Assembly (NCBI GenBank): GCA_016194625.1
Contig: JACQBB010000027.1
Coordinates: forward strand, 1-7,323
Origin: Elusimicrobiota bacterium
GTDB lineage: Bacteria; Elusimicrobiota; Elusimicrobia; UBA1565; UBA9628
DNA: 7,323 nt
Reading direction: 5' to 3'
The notes below the pieces were generated by a model. The model was not told the origin of the DNA, did not search any database, and saw nothing but the letters and a program-made list of their open reading frames with translations. Made by a program: the position numbers and the translations under genes. Of the stretch, positions 1 through 4,621 are shown piece by piece (position 1 is the stretch's first letter; every line of letters begins with the position of its first letter).

Positions 1-1133
1 AGCGCCGCGCGCAGGTCCGCGGGGCCGCCGCTCCGCCCGCCGCGCTCGCGCGCGAAGCGGCGCACCGCCGCGGCGAACGCCGCTCCCCCGGCCTCCGCGC
101 GCAGGACGCGCAGGAACCAGACGCCGCGCCCGTACGACTGCGCGCCGGGAGGCGATCCCGCCAGCGCCCGCGGCGCGCGCGCCTCGGCGGCGAACGCGGC
201 GCGCGCCTTCGCGTCCAGCGCGAGCGGGTCCGGCGCCGCGAAGTACGACGCCAGCGCCTCGGACAGCCACGCGTCCGCCGGCGACGGCGGCGCGACCCAC
301 GCGCCGAACCATTGATGGACCAGCTCGTGGGCGACCACCTCGCCGAAGCCCCCGTCGAGGACGCGCGCGTCGAAGCGCGGCGCGCCCGCGAACTCGTAGC
401 CGTCGTTCGGCGGTCGCGGGACCGCGGCGAGCGTCAGCCGCGGCCACGGGTACGGCGCGCCGAACGCGTCGGCGAAGCGCGCGAGCAGGGCGGGCGCGGA
501 CGCGAACGCCGCGCGCGCGGCGGCCTCGCGCCCCTCCGGCACCCAGGCCTCGACGACGACCGGGGCGGAGGCGAGCGCCACGCGGGCGAACGGGCCGGCG
601 TACAGCGCGGCCAGCGCCGGCGGGACCGGGACCGCGGACTCCCAGGCGAAGCGCGCGTTGCCGGGGAAGGCGTCGGGGCCGCTCGAGACCAGGACGCCGT
701 TCGACGCCGCCGACCAGCCCTCCGGCACGACGACCGTCACGGACAGGAGCGGACGCGCGCCCGCGGGACGCGGGAACCAGCGCCCGCCGCCCTCGTCGTC
801 GCCGCGGGAGTAGACCCAGCCGCCGGCGAACGCCAGGCCGGCCTCGGCGCCGCCGCGGAAGCCGACGCGCAGCTCTCCGGTCGCTCCGGGCGCCAGCGCG
901 CGCGGCAGGTCCCACGCGCCGCCGCCGCGGGGGCGCGGGCCCTCCAGCGTCAGGCCCGCCGCGTCGAGCGCGACGGCGTCCGCGCCGCCGTCCGGCGCGC
1001 GCAGGCTCAGCGTCTCGACGCCGGAGAAGGCCCGCGCGGACGGGGCCACGACGACCTCGACCGCGGCCTTCTCGACGACGGCCAGGCGCGCGGCTCCCGC
1101 GGGCGCGGCGAGCAGGAGGGCCAGGGACAGCAT
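1..1133 (-). CDS. M1-family zinc metallopeptidase (aminopeptidase N-like), exported, C-terminus outside window
   Basis: The reverse strand encodes at least 377 residues and continues past base 1. Visible zinc site: HELVH with zinc ligands H269 and H273 and catalytic E270, followed by WFG. Exactly 18 residues after H273 comes E292 in WLSEALASYF, giving the M1 signature HEXXH-X18-E. Y334 in SYGRG fits the transition-state tyrosine of the family's YEKG-type motif. The exopeptidase (GAMEN) region is divergent: GYEFAG, with E247 as the likely conserved glutamate. Residues 1-15 (MLSLALLLAAPAGAA) look like a short signal peptide with no basic n-region, so the enzyme is probably exported. An N-terminal beta domain of roughly 200 residues precedes the catalytic part, as in the family. 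The start is firm: in-frame TGA and TAG stops lie 4 and 5 codons upstream. Known family role is removal of N-terminal residues from peptides; substrate specificity cannot be read here. Divergent from the 1184 gene. Confidence 0.92.
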   Translation of the reverse strand, partial: MLSLALLLAAPAGAARLAVVEKAAVEVVVAPSARAFSGVETLSLRAPDGGADAVALDAAGLTLEGPRPRGGGAWDLPRALAPGATGELRVGFRGGAEAGLAFAGGWVYSRGDDEGGGRWFPRPAGARPLLSVTVVVPEGWSAASNGVLVSSGPDAFPGNARFAWESAVPVPPALAALYAGPFARVALASAPVVVEAWVPEGREAAARAAFASAPALLARFADAFGAPYPWPRLTLAAVPRPPNDGYEFAGAPRFDARVLDGGFGEVVAHELVHQWFGAWVAPPSPADAWLSEALASYFAAPDPLALDAKARAAFAAEARAPRALAGSPPGAQSYGRGVWFLRVLRAEAGGAAFAAAVRRFARERGGRSGGPADLRAA

Positions 1134-1137
1134 CGCG

Positions 1138-1148
1138 CCATCCTATCA
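1138..1148 (-). promoter_or_regulatory. Putative extended -10 promoter of the M1 peptidase gene
   Basis: Read on the minus strand, TG-A-TAGGAT (1148 down to 1140) matches an extended -10 element, with TAGGAT agreeing with TATAAT at four of six bases. Only 6 nt (1139-1134) separate it from the ATG at 1133, so transcription would start at or next to the start codon. No clear -35 is seen. The same bases could instead supply an AGGA Shine-Dalgarno sequence about 7 nt from the ATG, in which case the promoter lies further upstream. Confidence 0.4.
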
Positions 1149-1170
1149 CTTCTCCGCGGGCGGGATTTCC

Positions 1171-1176
1171 TACAAT
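1171..1176 (+). promoter_or_regulatory. Putative -10 element (TACAAT) of the GT-C-like gene
   Basis: TACAAT matches the -10 consensus at five of six bases and lies in a GC-rich setting. Seven bases separate it from the ATG at 1184, so the expected transcription start falls at the start codon, and no Shine-Dalgarno sequence is present. No convincing -35 hexamer is visible at 15-18 bp spacing. It shares the 50-bp divergent intergenic region with the M1 peptidase promoter. Confidence 0.5.
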
Positions 1177-1183
1177 CCGGGAC

Positions 1184-2692
1184 ATGAGCCGAACGCGCCG
1201 CCTCGCCCTCGAAGGCCTGGCCGTCTTCCTCTTTTGCGCGGCGGTCCTGGCTTATCTCCAGTTCCGCACGCCGTTCCTGCCCGAGGAGGACGGCTACTAC
1301 CACCTGAAGCTCGCGTGGGTCCTGCGCCACCGGGGCCTCCTGCGCGACGGCTTCCCGTGGGCGTGGTTCAGCCTGTGGCGCGAGGGCTTCAGCGACGGCA
1401 GCCCGCTGTTCCACCTGTGGCTGGTCCCGTTCACCTTCGGCGACCTGGCGTTCGGCGGCAAGCTCGCGACGGTCCTGCTCGGCGCGGCGATGGCGGCGAG
1501 CTTCTACCTGATCCTCGCGCTCAACGAGGTCCGCGCCCGCCTGTACTGGTTCTGCGTGTTCCTGCTCGGCGGCGGCTACTTCTGGTGGCGGATGATGATG
1601 CCGCGCCCCCAGGTCCTGTCGGTGCTGATGCTGCTGTGGAGCGTCCACTTCCTGCTCAACGGCCGCCGGCGCGCGTTCGCGCTGATGAGCTTCCTCTATC
1701 CGCTCTCGTACGTGGCGGCGTTCCTGCCCCAGGTCTTCTCGGTCCTGCGCTGGGCGTACCTGAAGGCCGTCGAGCGGCGCGACGAACGCCGGCTCGTCCT
1801 GACCGGCTTCCTGGCCTACGCGCTGGCGGTGCTCGTCCATCCGTACTTCCCGAAGAACCTGCGCTTCTTCTTCGTGCAGAACTTCTACGTGATGTACCTG
1901 GCGCTCACGCAGAAGGTGAACCTGTACCTGGCCGGCGAGTTCCTGCCGCTGGACACGCGCCAGTTCCTGGGCGCGCACGTCGTCGTCATCGCCCACCTCC
2001 TGGCGCTCGCCTTCGTCCTGGCCCACCGCCGGACCGCGCTGTCGGAGCGCACGCGCGCGCTGATGCCGATGGCCGCCGCCGCGGTCGCGCTGACCTGCGG
2101 CTCGAAGCGCTTCGTCGAGTACTCGGTGCCGCTGTGCGCGCTGCTGGCCGCGTTCCTGTTCACCGACCTGTCCCGCGGCTACGGCAAGGCCGAGTTCGAG
2201 CGCGACTGGGGCGCGGCCGGGCGGGCCGCGCTGCTCGTCCTGCTCGCCGCGCTGGGCCTGGCCGCCGGCGTCGAGGCGAGCATGCTGCGGGCCGACCTCT
2301 CCAAGGTCGCGCCGCCGCGCTTCGAGGCCCTGGCCCGGACGCTGAACGAGAAGGTCCCGCCCGGCGAGCTGGTCTACACCTGCGACTGGGACGAGCCGCC
2401 CGAGCTGTTCTTCTACGCCGACCGCTTCCGCTACCCGGTCATCATGGACCCGACCTTCATGTACTACTGGGACCCCGGCGTCTGGAGGAAGTGGTTCGAC
2501 GTGGCCAACGCGCGGCTCACGCCCGAGGAGACGCGCCGGACGCTGACGGAGACCTTCGCGGCGCGCTACGGGCTGTGCGCGGCGAAATTCGCGCCCTTCC
2601 GCGCGCTCGTCGGGCGCGACCCGCGCTTCCGCGTGCTCGCCGAGGACGCGCACGGCTTCGTTTTCGAGCTGACGCCCGACCGCCCGCGCTGA
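1184..2692 (+). CDS. Multi-spanning membrane protein, GT-C glycosyltransferase-like
   Basis: 502 residues with about ten predicted transmembrane helices: helix 1 at about 8-27, the rest between about 72 and 365, then a soluble C-terminal domain of about 135 residues. Just after helix 1 is EEDGYYHLK (D36, H40), resembling the first acidic DxYYH-type motif in the first external loop of GT-C enzymes such as oligosaccharyltransferases and protein mannosyltransferases. A second block, KRFVEYSVP (R309, E312, Y313), begins a late helix. The C-terminal domain holds CDWDEPPELFF (400-410) and MDPTFMYYWDP (421-431), which I associate with uncharacterised bacterial GT-C-like membrane proteins. By analogy it would move a sugar from a polyprenyl-linked donor at the outer face of the inner membrane; donor and acceptor are unknown. 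No glycan-synthesis genes lie next to it. Membrane topology is strong evidence; the GT-C assignment is from motifs only. The start has no Shine-Dalgarno sequence but follows a -10-like box. Confidence 0.8.
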   Translation: MSRTRRLALEGLAVFLFCAAVLAYLQFRTPFLPEEDGYYHLKLAWVLRHRGLLRDGFPWAWFSLWREGFSDGSPLFHLWLVPFTFGDLAFGGKLATVLLGAAMAASFYLILALNEVRARLYWFCVFLLGGGYFWWRMMMPRPQVLSVLMLLWSVHFLLNGRRRAFALMSFLYPLSYVAAFLPQVFSVLRWAYLKAVERRDERRLVLTGFLAYALAVLVHPYFPKNLRFFFVQNFYVMYLALTQKVNLYLAGEFLPLDTRQFLGAHVVVIAHLLALAFVLAHRRTALSERTRALMPMAAAAVALTCGSKRFVEYSVPLCALLAAFLFTDLSRGYGKAEFERDWGAAGRAALLVLLAALGLAAGVEASMLRADLSKVAPPRFEALARTLNEKVPPGELVYTCDWDEPPELFFYADRFRYPVIMDPTFMYYWDPGVWRKWFDVANARLTPEETRRTLTETFAARYGLCAAKFAPFRALVGRDPRFRVLAEDAHGFVFELTPDRPR

Positions 2693-2717
2693 TTCCGCTG
2701 GACAGACCGCGGCGCGA

Positions 2718-2723
2718 TATCGT
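2718..2723 (+). promoter_or_regulatory. Weak candidate -10 element before the 92-residue protein
   Basis: TATCGT lies in the only A/T-rich pocket of the 52-bp gap 2693-2744 and matches four of six -10 consensus bases. Transcription would begin near 2730, leaving a leader of about 15 nt that contains AGAGG (2735-2739), a partial Shine-Dalgarno sequence 5 nt before the ATG. No -35 was found. Read-through from the upstream gene is an equally good explanation. Confidence 0.25.
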
Positions 2724-2744
2724 ACTTCCTCCTCAGAGGCCCCC

Positions 2745-3023
2745 ATGCACGCCACCATCGAGATCGACTGCCCGAACCAGGACGAGACCGTCTCCCCGGG
2801 TCATTACACCTTCCGCATCAGCTCGTCCGAGGCGCTGGTCGAGGCCGAGATCTCGGTCGACCGCGGCCCGTGGAACTCCTGCCGCCACGCGTGCGGCCTG
2901 TGGTGGTACGACTGGGAGGCCGGACGGCACGGCGAGCACCAGGTCGCGGCCCGCGGGACCACGCGCCGCGGCGACGCGGTCAACTCGCACTTCCGCCGCT
3001 TCCTCGTCGGGCCCCGCCGCTGA
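2745..3023 (+). CDS. Small Ig-like beta-domain protein of unknown function
   Basis: 92 residues, no signal peptide or transmembrane segment, so probably cytoplasmic. The sequence alternates short beta-strand-like runs with turns: IEIDCP at the start, YTFRISSS, an EAEISVDRGPW strand (33-43), then a WWYDW cluster (53-57) and GEHQVAARG (63-71), ending in RRFLVG. This layout, an edge strand with a DxGxW turn, a W-rich strand and a G-x-H-x-V-x-A-R strand, resembles small Ig-like or Fn3-like domains, including the Ig-like dimerisation domain of sulfite-oxidase-type enzymes. That comparison is from memory of patterns and is not a family assignment. Three cysteines (C9, C46, C50) could bind metal or form a bond. 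AGAGG 5 nt upstream supports the start. Codon third positions are almost all G or C, as in the neighbours, which supports real coding. The specific role is unknown. Confidence 0.75.
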   Translation: MHATIEIDCPNQDETVSPGHYTFRISSSEALVEAEISVDRGPWNSCRHACGLWWYDWEAGRHGEHQVAARGTTRRGDAVNSHFRRFLVGPRR

Positions 3024-3045
3024 CCCCCTCCCGGCGGCGAGCCGG

Positions 3046-3059
3046 ATTGTTGCTATTGT
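3046..3059 (+). promoter_or_regulatory. Extended -10 promoter of the CBS-domain gene
   Basis: TGCTATTGT (3051-3059) is a TGn-type extended -10 (TATTGT, four of six) preceded directly by ATTGT (3046-3050). It sits in the 75-bp gap between the 92-residue protein and the CBS gene and is the gap's only A/T-rich stretch. Transcription would start near 3066, giving a leader of about 33 nt with a strong Shine-Dalgarno sequence. Very similar bases occur upstream of the astacin gene at 4557-4569. A shifted -10, TGTAAT at 3057-3062, is also possible. Confidence 0.5.
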
Positions 3060-3088
3060 AATAGCGCCGCCCGGCCCACGCCCGGACG

Positions 3089-3094
3089 AGGAGG
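3089..3094 (+). promoter_or_regulatory. Consensus Shine-Dalgarno sequence (AGGAGG) of the CBS gene
   Basis: AGGAGG lies 4 nt before the ATG at 3099. It is the only full consensus ribosome binding site in the window and fixes this start. It contrasts with the neighbouring genes at 1184 and 3619, which have none. Confidence 0.85.
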
Positions 3095-3098
3095 AACC

Positions 3099-3578
3099 AT
3101 GCTCGCCAAAGACATCATGCGCAAGGACGTCGTGACCGTCACGCCGTACATGACCCTCAAGGAACTGGCGCAGACGCTCTGCGACGGCGGGATCACCGGA
3201 GCGCCGGTGGTGGACGGGGACGGGAAGATCCTGGGCGTCGTCTCGCAGACCGACCTGGTCCGCGCGGAGCGCGAGGCGTCCCCGAACGACGTCGGCTTCT
3301 ACCACAAGGAGACCGACGAGTCGGCCACGGCCGCGGGCTTCCACTACGAGGACCCCGACACCCGCCGCGTCGAGCAGATCATGACGCCCGGCGGCCTGTC
3401 CTGCGACGTGGAGACGCCCGTCGAGGACGTCGCCCGCCTGATGCTGGCGCGGCGCATCCACCGCGTGCTGGTCACCCGCCGCGGCGCCCTCGTCGGGATC
3501 GTCACGACGATGGACATCATGCGCGCGTTCGTGATGGACAAGCCGAAGGCCGCGAAGAAGCACGCGCCCGCGCGCTGA
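3099..3578 (+). CDS. Two-CBS-domain protein
   Basis: 159 residues made of a CBS pair (Bateman module) and nothing else. CBS1 spans about 5-57: DIMRKDVVTVTPYMTLKEL, then GITGAPVVDGDGKILGVVSQTDL. CBS2 spans about 91-147: VEQIMTPGGLSCDVETPVEDVARLM in its first half, then RIHRVLVTRRG and LVGIVTTMDIM. A linker of about 33 residues (58-90) separates them and the C-terminus is basic (KPKAAKKHAPAR). CBS pairs bind adenosine nucleotides such as AMP, ATP or SAM and regulate a partner or sense energy state; stand-alone versions usually act in trans, and the partner here is unknown. There is no signal peptide, so it is cytoplasmic. The SQTDL and TTMDIM ends are the usual phosphate-contacting T/S-x-x-D type positions. 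It appears to have its own promoter, and the next gene also has one, so linkage to neighbours may be incidental. Confidence 0.97.
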   Translation: MLAKDIMRKDVVTVTPYMTLKELAQTLCDGGITGAPVVDGDGKILGVVSQTDLVRAEREASPNDVGFYHKETDESATAAGFHYEDPDTRRVEQIMTPGGLSCDVETPVEDVARLMLARRIHRVLVTRRGALVGIVTTMDIMRAFVMDKPKAAKKHAPAR

Positions 3579-3600
3579 CGGCGTCCGGGCCGCTCGCGAC

Positions 3601-3609
3601 TGGTATAAT
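3601..3609 (+). promoter_or_regulatory. Extended -10 promoter (TGGTATAAT) of the DMT transporter gene
   Basis: TG-G-TATAAT is a perfect extended -10 element, standing alone in a GC-rich 40-bp gap (3579-3618). Nine bases separate it from the ATG at 3619, so the mRNA would begin about 2-4 nt before the start codon. The spacer is pyrimidine-rich (CCTTCCCCC) and contains no Shine-Dalgarno sequence. No -35 hexamer is evident, as is common for extended -10 promoters. Confidence 0.7.
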
Positions 3610-3618
3610 CCTTCCCCC

Positions 3619-4530
3619 ATGTCGCGAGGGACCCTCGACCTGCTGCTGTTCGCGCTGCTCGCCGCCTTCTGGGGCGGCTCCTTCGTCGCGATCAAGTTCG
3701 TGGTCGCGGCCGTCCCTCCCGCGTTCGGCGCGTTCCTGCGCGTCGGCCTGGCGCTGGCCGCGCTGGCGGCGTACTTCCGCTGGGAGGGCAAGGACCTGCG
3801 CGCGGCGCCCGCGGCGCGCCGCCGCATGTGGCTGGCCGGGCTGTTCGCGCAGGGGCTGCCGTTCGCCGCGCTGTTCTGGGGCGAGCGGCGCATCTCGCCG
3901 GGCCTGGCCGGCATCATCAACGGGACGGTGCCGCTGTTCGCCTTCGTCTTCGGCCTGGCGGCCGGCGCCGGCGAGTCGTTCACGCGCCGCAAGGCCGCGG
4001 GCCTGCTGCTGGGCTTCGCCGGCATCGCGGTCATCTGCAGCCCGCTGCTGAGCTTCTCCGGCACGCGCGACGAGGTCCTGGGCACCGCCGCGGTGTTCCT
4101 GATGGCGGTGTTCTACGCGGTCGGCTCGCTGCTGACGCGCGCGCTCCTGTCCGGCCCCGCGAAGGCCGACTTCCGCGCCAACGCGTTCCACCAGACGAGC
4201 GCGGCCGTCGTCTTCCTGGCGCTGTGGTCGCTGGCGACCGAGGGCGCGCCGCCCTTCGGGGCCCTGCTGGCCTCGCCGTCGGCGCTGGTCTCGGTGGCCT
4301 ACCTAGGGCTGTTCTCGACGGCGCTGGCGTTCCTCATCTATTTCCACCTGATCCGCGAGTGGGGCGCGGTGCGCGCGGCCGCGGTGACCTACGTGGTGCC
4401 GATCGTCGCGCTGTTCTGGGACTACCTGTTCTTCAAGAACGTCCCGCGCGGGTCCGAGCTGCTCGGCGTGCTGGCGGTGCTGTCCGGCGTGGTCCTGCTC
4501 AACGCGCCGGCCCGGCCGCCGCGCGCCTGA
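3619..4530 (+). CDS. EamA/DMT-superfamily transporter, ten transmembrane helices
   Basis: 303 residues, the usual length for the family, with two tandem five-helix EamA repeats (about 8-142 and 156-297). Family hallmarks are visible: the first helix has AAFWGGSFVAIKF (15-27), the fourth-helix region has GIINGTVPLFAFVFGL, and the second repeat has YLGLFSTALAFLIYFHLI and AVTYVVPIVALFWDYLFF. The C-terminus (ARPPRA) is short and basic. Such inner-membrane proteins export or import small metabolites, often amino acids, nucleosides or sugar-like compounds, but the substrate cannot be inferred from sequence or context here. The gene starts immediately after a strong -10 element with no Shine-Dalgarno sequence, and helix 1 begins at about residue 6, so a downstream start would remove part of it. 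It does not overlap its neighbours and is probably monocistronic. Confidence 0.95.
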   Translation: MSRGTLDLLLFALLAAFWGGSFVAIKFVVAAVPPAFGAFLRVGLALAALAAYFRWEGKDLRAAPAARRRMWLAGLFAQGLPFAALFWGERRISPGLAGIINGTVPLFAFVFGLAAGAGESFTRRKAAGLLLGFAGIAVICSPLLSFSGTRDEVLGTAAVFLMAVFYAVGSLLTRALLSGPAKADFRANAFHQTSAAVVFLALWSLATEGAPPFGALLASPSALVSVAYLGLFSTALAFLIYFHLIREWGAVRAAAVTYVVPIVALFWDYLFFKNVPRGSELLGVLAVLSGVVLLNAPARPPRA

Positions 4531-4556
4531 CGCTCCCCTTCATCGACCCGGCCCGA

Positions 4557-4569
4557 ATTGTGCTAATGT
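4557..4569 (+). promoter_or_regulatory. Extended -10 promoter of the astacin gene
   Basis: TG-C-TAATGT (4561-4569) is a TGn-type extended -10 and overlaps ATTGT (4557-4561), closely matching the CBS-gene promoter at 3046-3059. It lies in the 91-bp gap 4531-4621. Transcription would begin near 4576 and give a leader of about 46 nt. No good -35 hexamer is seen. The leader includes a GGAG at 4606-4609, 12 nt from the ATG. Confidence 0.5.
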
Positions 4570-4606
4570 CAGGTTCCGGCCGCTTGTTTTTGGAATCTCG
4601 CCCACG

Positions 4607-4619
4607 GAGTCGACGACTC
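4607..4619 (+). promoter_or_regulatory. Small inverted repeat between ribosome binding site and start codon of the astacin gene
   Basis: GAGTC-GAC-GACTC can form a 5-bp stem with a 3-nt loop ending 2 nt before the ATG at 4622. It includes most of the GGAG (4606-4609) that is the only Shine-Dalgarno candidate, which otherwise has a long 12-nt spacing. Folding could hide the site, or the repeat could be an operator-like palindrome. A 5-bp repeat is expected fairly often by chance in GC-rich DNA, so this is tentative. Confidence 0.25.
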
Positions 4620-4621
4620 GA

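Noticed and set aside
312..1187. 291-codon open frame on the plus strand
   Set aside because: It is antisense to the M1 peptidase, whose HEXXH-X18-E motif is clear, and its own product is Arg-rich low complexity.
2684..2712. Inverted repeat CCGCG...CGCGG after the GT-C-like gene as a possible terminator
   Set aside because: The stem is only 5 bp with a 19-nt loop, no T-run follows, and such repeats are expected by chance at this GC content.
1007..2758. 583-codon open frame on the minus strand
   Set aside because: It is antisense to the GT-C-like membrane protein and overlaps the M1 gene. The product is rich in Arg, Gln, Glu and Val with no hydrophobic segments or motifs, typical of a shadow frame.
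2733..4085. 450-codon open frame on the minus strand
   Set aside because: It runs antisense through the small Ig-like gene, the CBS gene and part of the transporter gene, all of which have recognisable products or own start signals.
4583..4591. T-rich TTGTTTTTG stretch in the astacin leader as a terminator of the transporter gene
   Set aside because: No stable GC hairpin directly precedes the T-run, and it lies downstream of the astacin gene's own -10 element.
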